Assembly (NCBI GenBank): GCA_003284375.1
Contig: QBVL01000002.1
Coordinates: 96,821 to 160,820 of the forward strand
DNA: 64,000 bases
Direction of reading: 5' to 3'
Origin: Prochlorococcus sp. AG-311-J23
GTDB lineage: Bacteria > Cyanobacteriota > Cyanobacteriia > PCC-6307 > Cyanobiaceae
The notes beneath the pieces are model-generated. The model saw only the letters and a program-made list of their open reading frames with translations. It ran no database searches and was not told where the DNA came from. The stretch's first letter is position 1, and every line of letters starts with the position of its first letter. The position numbers and the translations under genes are program-made. Positions 28,237 to 36,218 of the stretch are shown here, one piece after another.

Positions 28237-29724
28237 TTAATTAGTGTTGAAACTTAATTCTTTTATCCAATTGACTAACGTTCTGACTCCATAGCCAGTG
28301 GCACCCTTTGGATTTATATCTCTATCTTTTTCAGTCCAACATGTGCCTGCTATGTCAATGTGAGCCCATGGAATGTTTGACTCCACAAATTCTTTGAGAA
28401 ATAAGGCAGCAGTAATTGATCCCCCTGGCCTAGGCCCTGTGTTTTGCAAATCGGCAATAGATGATTTAATTCCAGATTTATATGAATCTTGCATTGGCAT
28501 TCTCCAAATACCCTCTCCAGCTTTACCCGCAGCTTTCGTTAATTGTTCAGAGAGCTGATCATTGTCAGTCCATAAGCCTGCTATTTCATCACCTAATGCA
28601 ATGACACAAGCCCCAGTAAGAGTAGCTAGATCTACGATGGCATCAGGCTTCAGTTTGCATGCATAAACCAAAGCGTCAGCTAAAGTTAATCTTCCTTCTG
28701 CATCGGTATTGTTTACTTCGATGGTTTTCCCATTCGAAGCTTTAATAATATCTCCAGGATGCAATGCAGAACCGTTAATCATATTTTCGCAAGCAGCAAC
28801 AATGAAATGAACCTCGATGTTCTTCGGTTTTAATTCTGCTATCGCTCTTGCTGCTCCAAGAACAGAAGCGCTCCCCCCCATGTCGTACTTCATTTTTTCA
28901 ATTTGAGAGGCACCAACTTTTAAGTTGTATCCACCAGAGTCAAAAGTTAAGCCTTTGCCAATTAATACGACTTTATTTTTTGCATTTTTTGGAGAATATT
29001 TTAAATGTATAAATTTAGGATCCAGATCTGATCCTTTAGCAACTGCTAAGTAAGCTCCCATTCCTTGATTTTCGCATTCTTTTCTATCGAGAATTTTTAA
29101 ATCCATATCATATTGAGTGGCTAACTTTTCAGCCTCTTTAGCCATTTGATATGGGGTAAGAAAATTGGGAGGAGCTGAAACAAGTTCTCTTGCAAATTTA
29201 ACTCCTTCGCAAATTGGATTGATTTGATCAATGGCTAAATTAGTGGTTTTGGTGTCCAAGCCCATCAAATCAACTTCATCTATTGAAGTAGGTTCTTTTG
29301 ATTCTGATTTGAATCTAAAATCTTTAATAGATGACAATCGAACTGCTTCTCCAACTGCGCACGCAGCGGAGGACGGGTCAAATGCATCCCAAGGGAAAAA
29401 TATTCCTATCTTTCTTTCATAGCTTGAAACTTGACGAGTACCAATGGAAGCTGCTTTCCGAAGATCATCAATTCTAAGAGTTTCGGCCTTGCCTAAGCCT
29501 ACAAAAATTAATTTTTTTATTTTGCCTTCTATTAGTTCAATTGATATTTTCTGACCTTTTTTACCTTCGAACTTTGAATCAATAAACCTTTGACTCAAAA
29601 AAGTATCTTTGACTATGGTCTTAAATAAATTAATTTGGCTTTCGATTGTTCCTTCCAAAATCCCAGCAATAAGAACTGATCCTGACCATTCGTTAATTTC
29701 TTTGGTAACCGCTGAAATTTGCAT
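28237..29724 (-). CDS. pepA: leucyl aminopeptidase (M17)
   Basis: A hexameric two-metal aminopeptidase that recycles peptides in the cytoplasm. 495 residues: a divergent N-terminal domain (1-170) and the catalytic domain with VVLIGKGLTFDSGGYNLK (metal ligands and Lys), KYDMGGSASVLGA, and the family signature NNTDAEGRLTLADAL. GIWRMPM and STADLQN-like IADLQNTGPRPGGSITAALFL follow near the end. Length is typical. Some bacterial PepA proteins also bind DNA, but nothing here tells whether this one does. Confidence 0.95.
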   Translation of the reverse strand: MQISAVTKEINEWSGSVLIAGILEGTIESQINLFKTIVKDTFLSQRFIDSKFEGKKGQKISIELIEGKIKKLIFVGLGKAETLRIDDLRKAASIGTRQVSSYERKIGIFFPWDAFDPSSAACAVGEAVRLSSIKDFRFKSESKEPTSIDEVDLMGLDTKTTNLAIDQINPICEGVKFARELVSAPPNFLTPYQMAKEAEKLATQYDMDLKILDRKECENQGMGAYLAVAKGSDLDPKFIHLKYSPKNAKNKVVLIGKGLTFDSGGYNLKVGASQIEKMKYDMGGSASVLGAARAIAELKPKNIEVHFIVAACENMINGSALHPGDIIKASNGKTIEVNNTDAEGRLTLADALVYACKLKPDAIVDLATLTGACVIALGDEIAGLWTDNDQLSEQLTKAAGKAGEGIWRMPMQDSYKSGIKSSIADLQNTGPRPGGSITAALFLKEFVESNIPWAHIDIAGTCWTEKDRDINPKGATGYGVRTLVNWIKELSFNTN

Positions 29725-29770
29725 TTAATTTTTATACTTATTTAAATGATAACAATTTTTACTAATCAAT

Positions 29771-30361
29771 TTAAGAAGTAAATGGCGTTGCCCATATTTC
29801 CCTTGTCTCTTTATTAAATGGAGGTAGCCAAGTTTGGATAAGCTTTTGTTCTAATTTTCTTCTCTCCTTTGTTTTATTTGGAACATCAAGCCAAAAACGA
29901 ATGCTTAACTTGGTTGACATGTTTGCTTTATGTAGAGAATCTGAATAACTTGAAAGATAATTTTTACAGTCATGTTCACCTTTCCACCTTTTTTCTGCAG
30001 AAATTGTTTCTCCGATGTATAAAATTATATTTTCATCCGAATCAATGATTTTATCCATTACAAAATAAACAGCAGCTCCCTTATGCAATGCTTTTGGCCA
30101 CCTCCAAAAACTTAAAGGTAAAGGAGTAAGCTCAATTGGATTGAAAGATTCGTTTAACTCCTCTGAGCTAGATTCAAATAGCGTGCATTGATTTACATCC
30201 ATGTTTCCGGTTTTAAAAATGGGAGATTGATGATTAATAATTTTCGCTTGCCATTCCTTAATTATTTTTTTATCAATAAATACATCTTGAATAGGGTCTT
30301 TCTCTGAAAAAACTAGATCATTATTGTTAAATAAATCATATTGTCGATTGAATTTGATCAT
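29771..30361 (-). CDS. GIY-YIG-like nuclease-domain protein, function unknown
   Basis: A 196-residue protein. Residues 1-75 are poorly conserved. The C-terminal 110 residues match a GIY-YIG core: AVYFVMDKI in the place of GIY, NIILYIGETISAEKRW (YIG plus the conserved Arg), then a long insert with HDCKNYL, RKLEQKLIQTW (catalytic Glu) and PPFNKE (the conserved Asn). This is enough to expect the fold and probably the metal site. It is a stand-alone domain without a DNA-binding partner. It may act in repair or be an unstudied nuclease; there is no mobile element beside it. The call is by motif order, so moderate. Confidence 0.7.
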   Translation of the reverse strand: MIKFNRQYDLFNNNDLVFSEKDPIQDVFIDKKIIKEWQAKIINHQSPIFKTGNMDVNQCTLFESSSEELNESFNPIELTPLPLSFWRWPKALHKGAAVYFVMDKIIDSDENIILYIGETISAEKRWKGEHDCKNYLSSYSDSLHKANMSTKLSIRFWLDVPNKTKERRKLEQKLIQTWLPPFNKETREIWATPFTS

Positions 30362-30870
30362 TTAAAAAAAAATTAAAGTAAGAGATGATGTTCAATTAAT
30401 ATTTTTATTATGATATAAATGGAATTTTACATTATTTGGATTGAGAAAGTTTGAGCTTAGCTTGTAATGATCAGATAAAAAGTGTTTTTCTCCATTAGTA
30501 ATTTTTATGTTGATTGAGTAAGAATTATACTTTTTTGGCAGTGTGGCTATTTACACTTCCCAACCAAATATTTTTGGGTGGAAAAGGTCTTAAATTATTT
30601 TAATAATTGAATATTACTGTTAATGATGGTAGTTGAAATCAAAATCGAGCAATTGTTCTATCAGCTTGGGTTAGGGATATGAGTTTTTTGAGTCCGGAAT
30701 TCATCATTAAAAAATATATCTTATTCTCAATTAGAACCCCTGCAATTACTATAGATTCTCATTAGTGGAGTAGCATAGACTTTACAAACCCAATTCATTG
30801 AACAACTAAACTCATAAAGTTATCTAAAAATATATAACTTTAATTTTAAATGTGCTATGTAAAAATATAT
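30362..30870. other. AT-rich non-coding stretch with weak hairpin and gene-start fragment
   Basis: No convincing gene in 509 bp. It holds a 9-bp stem with one mismatch (30560-30568 with 30573-30581). There are also two very short overlapping ORFs (30623-30682, 19 codons; 30679-30765, 28 codons). The second begins with 28 bases closely matching the first bases of the DUF1825 gene at 31793. The rest looks like decayed or regulatory sequence. Confidence 0.5.
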
Positions 30871-30912
30871 ATTTCATATTTCATATTTCATATTTCATGT
30901 TTCATATTTCAC
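30871..30912 (+). repeat. ATTTCAT heptamer tandem repeat (six copies)
   Basis: Six head-to-tail 7-base units: four exact ATTTCAT, then GTTTCAT, then ATTTCAC. The array ends only four bases before the ATG of the secreted 132-residue protein, so it occupies the whole place where a ribosome-binding site would sit and lies in its leader or promoter. No SD-like sequence is seen. The array could change copy number by slippage. Confidence 0.9.
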
Positions 30913-30916
30913 TTTG

Positions 30917-31315
30917 ATGAAAAATAAATTAAGTTTACTTGCTCTATCTTTATTAAGTTTTCCTTTTATTTCAAATTCAGCATTAGCAGACTTGAGAGAG
31001 AATTTTAAAAATCAAAGTATCTGCACAATCTCCAATAGTCAATATGTAGGTTCTACTCTTGGGGGAAGTAACACATATATTTGCGTTATAAATAATGTTG
31101 TTTATAGAGCTAGTGATCCCTCCTTAGAGCCAGCTTATCTGAATGCTGCATTTGCAGGAAAGAAAGGGGTTATTGGACAAAAAGAATATAATCAATATGA
31201 TAATTTATTATCTCAATTTGCGATTGAGGGGAATGAATTAGTTAGATATATCTGTTCAGGTATGTTTGATTGCGAAGGACCTGTTTCTAGGATTGTATAT
31301 GCTAAGAAAAGATAG
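30917..31315 (+). CDS. small secreted protein, hypothetical
   Basis: A 132-residue protein (from ATG at 30917; TTG at 30914 would add one residue). It has a clear signal peptide: MKNKLSLLALSLLSFPFI followed by SNSALA, cut before DLREN. The mature protein is about 110 residues with four cysteines (SICTIS, TYICVI, RYICSGMFDCEG), which may form two disulphides. It is expected in the periplasm or outside the cell. No family recognised. It stands alone between two long gaps, with a heptamer repeat directly upstream, and looks like an accessory gene. Confidence 0.7.
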   Translation: MKNKLSLLALSLLSFPFISNSALADLRENFKNQSICTISNSQYVGSTLGGSNTYICVINNVVYRASDPSLEPAYLNAAFAGKKGVIGQKEYNQYDNLLSQFAIEGNELVRYICSGMFDCEGPVSRIVYAKKR

Positions 31316-31525
31316 TTTATTTTAGACATATAATTTTTACTTTTATTGAAATTTTATAAATGCAAAGTATACTGATAAATATACTATGCCAGTTAAATCT
31401 TTAGGAGGTAAAGTCTTTAGCATTAATTATTTTAGGATCAAGAACTACAATAATTGAAAGTTAGATTATTAATTTTTCTTTGAAAAACTTATATTCTTTA
31501 AATTAAATAATTCTAGGAAATCATT

Positions 31526-31567
31526 TTTTTAATAGGTGGTCACATACAAGTGATTACCTATTAAAAA
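31526..31567. terminator. long hairpin, terminator-like
   Basis: The core arms at 31531-31543 (AATAGGTGGTCAC) and 31550-31562 (GTGATTACCTATT) pair over 13 bp with two G-U pairs when read as plus-strand RNA. A further five T-A pairs extend the stem outward, giving 18 bp around the loop ATACAA. It lies about 210 bp downstream of the secreted-protein gene. The flanking T and A runs make it a possible bidirectional terminator. Confidence 0.55.
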
Positions 31568-31588
31568 TTTTAAAAATTTTAAAAATTT
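31563..31588. repeat. AAAAATTTT nonamer tandem repeat
   Basis: Two complete AAAAATTTT units and a third one base short, next to the hairpin at 31526-31567. Low-complexity; it may add DNA curvature because A-tracts are spaced about 9 bases apart. Confidence 0.6.
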
Positions 31589-31696
31589 ACGGAAACCTCC
31601 CTATCTCAATAGTTTTATTTGAGAATTGCAATGATAAAGTAGAGACATCATTGAACAAGTAGTCAAGACCCTAATGAAAATCTGGACAGATTTATC

Positions 31697-31720
31697 AAAA
31701 GTTCAATACATTGAACTTTT
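31697..31720 (+). terminator. perfect 10-bp hairpin followed by T run
   Basis: AAAAGTTCAA at 31697-31706 pairs perfectly with TTGAACTTTT at 31711-31720 around the loop TACA, and more T bases follow. It lies about 70 bp upstream of the DUF1825 ATG, facing the same way. It could therefore end a small RNA or act as an attenuator in the leader. Confidence 0.6.
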
Positions 31721-31792
31721 TTATCTTTCAGATAACACCATTTTTTTTAGTCATAGCATGCAATCACAGCATTTTGAGGGAGGATATCTCAA

Positions 31793-32110
31793 ATGAGTTT
31801 CTTTGAGTCCGAAATTGTTCAGGAAGAGGCAAAAAAACTTTTCACTGATTATCAGAATCTAATGCAATTAGGCTCCGAATATGGGAAATTTGATAGAGAG
31901 GGAAAAGTAATGTTTATTGATACTATGGAGAATTTAATGGAGAGGTATAAAGTTTTTATGAAAAGATTTGAACTTTCAGAAGATTTTCAAGCAAAAATGA
32001 CAGTAGAGCAATTAAAGACTCAATTGAGTCAATTTGGGATTACTCCTGATCAAATGTTTGATCAGATGAACAAAACTTTAGTGAGAATGAAATCAGAATT
32101 GGATAAATGA
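31793..32110 (+). CDS. DUF1825 family cyanobacterial protein
   Basis: A 105-residue soluble, mainly helical protein ([20 protein letters not shown] at the start, [20 protein letters not shown] at the end). It matches the DUF1825 family, which is restricted to cyanobacteria and of unknown function. Its conservation suggests a core role. Translation signals are unusually strong: GAGGGAGG at 31776-31783, nine bases before the ATG. tyrS starts 25 bp downstream and may share its transcript. Confidence 0.88.
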   Translation: MSFFESEIVQEEAKKLFTDYQNLMQLGSEYGKFDREGKVMFIDTMENLMERYKVFMKRFELSEDFQAKMTVEQLKTQLSQFGITPDQMFDQMNKTLVRMKSELDK

Positions 32111-32135
32111 TTATCAACCTTTTCATGTTTGGACT

Positions 32136-33383
32136 ATGTTAGATAAAATCAATGAGTTACCTGATTGGATCTCCAGAGGTTTGGATGATCTTTTCCCTTA
32201 TGATAATTCAGGAAACTCAGATCAAAACTTGATAAGAAGATTAGAATTTGCATCTATAGAAAAAAAGCCTCTACGTGTAAAACTTGGAATTGATCCGACA
32301 GGAACTGATATTCATATAGGACATAGCATTCTTTTTAGAAAATTAAGAGCTTTCCAAGATGCTGGACATACTGCAGTACTTATAATCGGAGATTTTACAG
32401 CAAGGATTGGAGACCCAACTGGAAAAAGTAACACTAGAATTCAGCTTTCAAAAGATGAAGTTGAATTAAATGCACAGAACTATCTTGAACAACTAGGTCT
32501 CGGCAAAGAACCCAAAGATTCATTGCTTGATTTTTCAACTCCTAGGCGCCTAGAAATCAGAAGAAATAGTGAGTGGCTTGAAAATCTTAATTTGTCTAAA
32601 GTTATAGAACTCTTGTCAAATTCAACAGTTGGTCAAATGCTGGCTAAGGAAGACTTTAGTAATCGATATAAATCTGGCACTCCTATATCTCTTCATGAAT
32701 TTCTCTATCCGCTTCTTCAAGGATATGATTCAGTTGCAATCAATTCTGATGTGGAACTTGGTGGCACTGATCAAAAATTTAATATTGCTATGGGACGAGA
32801 TCTGCAAAGAGCTTTTGGACAGAAACCCCAATTTGGAATGCTATTACCTATCTTAGTTGGGTTAGATGGGACACGAAAAATGAGTAAAAGCTTAGACAAT
32901 ATTGTAGGAATAAATGAAGATTCATTATCTATGTATTCAAAATTAGAAAAAGTTCCTGATGAGTTGGTTTTGACATATTTAAATTTACTAACTAATGAAA
33001 ACTTAAAAGAATTAAGTTCAAATCCGAGAGAGGTTCAAAAATTCATGGCTTTAAAAATAACATCTAATTTTAAAGGAATAGAAGCCGCAAAAAATGCTCA
33101 ATTTAATTCTGAAAAATTAGTTTTTGGTACTAAAGATTCTCTTGACGAGATACCAGAAGCCTCTATTTCTAATGTGAATTTTCCAGCTAAAGCATTTTAT
33201 TTATTTAGTAAGATGGAAATGTGTTCAAGTAGTAGTGAAGCAAGAAGACAAATTCTTGGAGGAGGAGTGAGAATTGATGGGAAAAAAATTATGGATCCTA
33301 ATTTAGAGTTTGATACTCCAGATGATCTCATAGGAAAAATATTGCAAGTAGGAAAGAAAAAATTTCTTCGTGTTTCAAATTGA
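32136..33383 (+). CDS. tyrS: tyrosyl-tRNA synthetase
   Basis: Charges tRNA-Tyr. Class I synthetase of 415 residues: [20 protein letters not shown] carries the HIGH motif, then [12 protein letters not shown]-like [16 protein letters not shown] binds tyrosine, and KMSKSLDN is the KMSKS loop. A C-terminal S4-like RNA-binding domain follows ([22 protein letters not shown]). It lies between the DUF1825 gene and pyrF, all on the plus strand with short gaps. Confidence 0.97.
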   Translation: MLDKINELPDWISRGLDDLFPYDNSGNSDQNLIRRLEFASIEKKPLRVKLGIDPTGTDIHIGHSILFRKLRAFQDAGHTAVLIIGDFTARIGDPTGKSNTRIQLSKDEVELNAQNYLEQLGLGKEPKDSLLDFSTPRRLEIRRNSEWLENLNLSKVIELLSNSTVGQMLAKEDFSNRYKSGTPISLHEFLYPLLQGYDSVAINSDVELGGTDQKFNIAMGRDLQRAFGQKPQFGMLLPILVGLDGTRKMSKSLDNIVGINEDSLSMYSKLEKVPDELVLTYLNLLTNENLKELSSNPREVQKFMALKITSNFKGIEAAKNAQFNSEKLVFGTKDSLDEIPEASISNVNFPAKAFYLFSKMEMCSSSSEARRQILGGGVRIDGKKIMDPNLEFDTPDDLIGKILQVGKKKFLRVSN

Positions 33384-33392
33384 TAGATTGCT

Positions 33393-34118
33393 ATGAAAAA
33401 TATTGAGAATCCAAGTGAAAAAATAATTATTGCATTAGATGGTATGGATAAAAACCATGTTTTCACGTTATTGGAAAAAATACCTGAAATTGTCTGGGTT
33501 AAAGTTGGACTCGAGTTGTTTGTTAATGAAGGACCAGAGGTATTATCAATCTTAAGAGATAAGGGAAAAAAAATATTTTTAGATCTTAAATTTCATGATA
33601 TTCCTTCAACAGTTGCCAGAGCCTGTTATGCAGCATCACAAACTGGCGCTGAATTTATTTCTTTGCATACTTGCGCAGGGATGAAGGCTCTCAAGATGGC
33701 CAATGAAGCTGCACAGGAAGGAGCTGCAAAAGTAAATTTAATGCCGCCAAAACTTTTGGGAATTACAATATTAACTAGTTGGACTAGCGAAAGTTTTTCT
33801 AGTGATCTTCTAATTAATCAATCAATAGATCAACGTGTTAAGCACTTGGCAAAGATTTCGTTGGATTCGGGTTTAGGAGGGTGTGTGTGTAGTCCTAAAG
33901 AGGTTCAATTCCTTCGTGAAGCTTATCCTGAGAGCTTTGAGTTGATAACTCCTGGAATAAGGCCATTAGGTTTAGATGCTAACGATCAATCAAGGGTTTC
34001 TGATGCATCCGAAGCTATTAAAAAGGGAGCTTCAAAGTTGGTTATTGGAAGAGCAATTACCCAATCAAATGATCCAGGTAATATGTTTAAAAGTTTTTGC
34101 GATAAAGTTACTATTTAA
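33393..34118 (+). CDS. pyrF: orotidine-5'-phosphate decarboxylase
   Basis: Last step of UMP synthesis. 241-residue TIM barrel. The catalytic Lys/Asp array is in IFLDLKFHDIPSTVARA; IIALDGMD at the N-terminus and LITPGIRPLG followed by LVIGRAIT at the C-terminus bind the phosphate. It follows tyrS by 9 bp. It ends 4 bp from the convergent plsY. Confidence 0.96.
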   Translation: MKNIENPSEKIIIALDGMDKNHVFTLLEKIPEIVWVKVGLELFVNEGPEVLSILRDKGKKIFLDLKFHDIPSTVARACYAASQTGAEFISLHTCAGMKALKMANEAAQEGAAKVNLMPPKLLGITILTSWTSESFSSDLLINQSIDQRVKHLAKISLDSGLGGCVCSPKEVQFLREAYPESFELITPGIRPLGLDANDQSRVSDASEAIKKGASKLVIGRAITQSNDPGNMFKSFCDKVTI

Positions 34119-34122
34119 TTGT

Positions 34123-34719
34123 TTATGACTGTCCGATTCTTGGCTCTTTGCCCTTAATTAATCTAACTATATTCTCTCTATGTCTCCAAACTACTAACGT
34201 CATGGCTAATAGTGAAATAATTAGAAATGGTAAAGAAAAATTTGAAGTACTAAAGCTTAGAAACATTATTAAAGGTAGGGCTAATGCTGCACTAAGACTT
34301 GCAAGAGAAACTATCCTAAATAATGCAATCATGATGATAAAGATGCCCAGAGTGGCGAGTCCAACTTGCCATGAAAGTCCAAGAAATATACCTAATCCTG
34401 TCGCTACAGCTTTACCGCCTTTCCAATTAAGCCAGATAGGCCAAATGTGACCAATTAAAGTTGATAGACCTATAGCTACTTGCCAGGAATCATTTAGTAG
34501 TAAATATTTCGCTAATAAAATAGACAGAACTCCTTTGAATAAATCTAGTAGAAAGACTGCAATTGCTGCGCGCTTTCCTATATGTCTCAATACATTTGTT
34601 GCTCCTGTAGAACCAGAACCTAAGGAACGAATATCAATTCCTTTCACAATTCTTCCGGCTAGATAACCGCTAGGAAAAGATCCAAATAAATATCCTAAAA
34701 ATAGAATTAAAAGATTCAA
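34123..34719 (-). CDS. plsY: glycerol-3-phosphate acyltransferase PlsY
   Basis: Transfers an acyl group from acyl-phosphate to glycerol-3-phosphate, starting phospholipid synthesis in the membrane. 198 residues, about five membrane segments. The three PlsY motifs are visible: GSFPSGYLAGRIVKGIDIRSLGSGSTGATNVLR near the N-terminus (cited as residues ~12-44), HIWPIWLNWKGGKAVATGLG in the middle, and WRHRENIVRL near the end. It ends the minus-strand run that starts at the GPH transporter. Confidence 0.95.
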   Translation of the reverse strand: MNLLILFLGYLFGSFPSGYLAGRIVKGIDIRSLGSGSTGATNVLRHIGKRAAIAVFLLDLFKGVLSILLAKYLLLNDSWQVAIGLSTLIGHIWPIWLNWKGGKAVATGLGIFLGLSWQVGLATLGIFIIMIALFRIVSLASLSAALALPLIMFLSFSTSNFSLPFLIISLLAMTLVVWRHRENIVRLIKGKEPRIGQS

Positions 34720-34739
34720 AATAATTTCTATTGGAATTT

Positions 34740-35768
34740 TTATATTAATCCATCCTCTTCATAAATTTCATTGGGACTTCCTGCGAAAGCAAGCCAAATA
34801 GGAAACTGAAGAATTGGAATTTCTACATTAATTTCAGCCGCATCAATAATTATCAAAGGCAACTCACCTCTTTCTTCCAGTCGATCTGCTCTTTCAATTA
34901 GTCCGTCGGATCGCTCGAAAAGAACTATTCCGCTATTTGGCCCGAAATCCTCACGACTAAGTCCTAATGAATCTTGTAGACATCTTCGCCATTCTCCTAG
35001 TCGCTCTGGTTGACTCGCTAAAACTAGAGTCTGAAATTGTTCGCCGTATAACTCACCTAAAACAGCAATGATTCCTGCGGCAACTAAAGCATTCTTTGAT
35101 CTACTCCCTCTACTTGGTTGAGCGCCTCTTCCCCCCATGCTGAAGAACCAATCTTCAAGTATTTCAAGATCAATGGATTCAAGACTCCTTCTAAGTTTCC
35201 AAGGCTCAGCATAGAAATCGGGTTGTTCTCGAAATTGACTAAAGCAGCCTCTGATTAAAGTCTCATCAGGTTTGAAAGTATCAGAAACAGCAGAGATAAC
35301 TTCTTGCTCTTTAGTAGGTTCAATTTTTTTATTTTCATCAAGTGGTGATGGCTTAACTATTACTGGCGGTACAACAAGCTCTAATTGCTCAGCTGAATTA
35401 GCTAGATCTTGTAATGCACCAGTTAAATATTCCTGAAAACCTTTAACTTTTCTAGCGATTGCATCAGATTGACCTGTGAATGAGCTTTTAAGTTCATTAT
35501 CAATTTGTACTTTCTTTTGAGAAAGTACCTCTAATTCTTTCTCTAATTGCTCACGTGAACGCTGAAGATCTTTAAGCGCAATGTCAATGAAAGACTGCGT
35601 CTGCGTGTTAGAGGGCTTATGGTTATTTTCAGGATTAATGATGTTTTGTGATTTATTTAGCTTCTCGTGTTGTTTTTGAGGAGTATTGTTGATTGAAGAA
35701 GACTTTTTCAGAGAAATATTAAGCTCTGAATCTTGTTTCTCTCTTGATAGATTTTCTTCGGATTCCAT
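34740..35768 (-). CDS. DUF3086 family cyanobacterial protein
   Basis: A 342-residue soluble protein. The first 60 residues are low-complexity (Ser, Asn, Lys, Gln). Residues about 62-110 form a coiled coil (RSREQLEKELEVLSQKKVQID). The conserved C-terminal 180 residues (FSQFREQPDFYAEPWKLRRS, GGRGAQPSRGSRSKNALVAAG, LVLASQPERLGEWRRCLQ) match DUF3086, found in cyanobacteria and of unknown function. It lies 20 bp upstream of plsY and 31 bp downstream of the DUF3119 gene. Confidence 0.85.
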   Translation of the reverse strand: MESEENLSREKQDSELNISLKKSSSINNTPQKQHEKLNKSQNIINPENNHKPSNTQTQSFIDIALKDLQRSREQLEKELEVLSQKKVQIDNELKSSFTGQSDAIARKVKGFQEYLTGALQDLANSAEQLELVVPPVIVKPSPLDENKKIEPTKEQEVISAVSDTFKPDETLIRGCFSQFREQPDFYAEPWKLRRSLESIDLEILEDWFFSMGGRGAQPSRGSRSKNALVAAGIIAVLGELYGEQFQTLVLASQPERLGEWRRCLQDSLGLSREDFGPNSGIVLFERSDGLIERADRLEERGELPLIIIDAAEINVEIPILQFPIWLAFAGSPNEIYEEDGLI

Positions 35769-35799
35769 ATTTCAAAAACTTCAATTAAGTTTTATATTT

Positions 35800-36213
35800 T
35801 CAAGATTCTACTTCTTTTTGTATTTCTAAATCCTTGACCCTTAACCTTAGCTGTTCTACTAATGAGTTAACGTTAAAAAGTATTGGTAGTAGATGAGGGC
35901 TTGCTTCTTCTCTAAAATAAAGAAACCCTGGCAATTTAGGTAATATAATTCTCCACGCTAACCAATTTTTGAAAGGAAATCTTCTTAATTCATTCCCAAG
36001 TTGCATGACAATTAAATCGTCCTTGGTAAATTTTAGTTTTAAGGTAAATGATTGCAATAATAGGAAAAACCCAAAGCTACTAATTATAATGGTTGGCCAG
36101 GGATGAAATGGTGTTATTAAAAGAAATAAGCCCACCAATATTATGAAGATGGGTAAACGATAAGAAGGCGATAAGATTACACTGTCTTTATCAAGAAGAT
36201 TTTCAGAATTCAT
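35800..36213 (-). CDS. DUF3119 family membrane protein
   Basis: A 137-residue protein with two close membrane segments (LPIFIILVGLFLLITPF and TIIISSFGFFLLLQSF), then a PH-like soluble part (DDLIVMQLGNELRRFPFKNW, PGFLYFREEASPHLLPILF). The composition and order fit DUF3119, a cyanobacterial family. An open frame extends 45 codons further upstream to 36348, but that part overlaps mlaE in another frame and is basic, low-quality sequence. The ATG at 36213 (MNSENLL), five bases after the mlaE stop, is therefore the likely start. Function unknown; neighbourhood suggests a link with lipid transport. Confidence 0.8.
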   Translation of the reverse strand: MNSENLLDKDSVILSPSYRLPIFIILVGLFLLITPFHPWPTIIISSFGFFLLLQSFTLKLKFTKDDLIVMQLGNELRRFPFKNWLAWRIILPKLPGFLYFREEASPHLLPILFNVNSLVEQLRLRVKDLEIQKEVES

Positions 36214-36218
36214 AGTTT

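Larger units (their letters stand above)
31316..31792. other. non-coding region upstream of the DUF1825 gene with two hairpins
   Basis: No gene of useful length is seen in 477 bp. Contents in order: AT-rich sequence; a long hairpin (31526-31567); a 9-base tandem repeat (31563-31588); a small hairpin TCTCAA/TTGAGA near 31604-31625; a terminator-like hairpin (31697-31720); and a strong Shine-Dalgarno (GAGGGAGG, 31776-31783) for the DUF1825 gene. The interval 31590-31722 could be a small RNA or a long attenuated leader, but no known RNA family is recognised. Confidence 0.5.

Noticed and set aside
30871-31792. CRISPR array or attachment site in the repeat-rich gap
   Set aside because: Repeats are short, contiguous and without spacers; no integrase, tRNA or direct-repeat pair is nearby.
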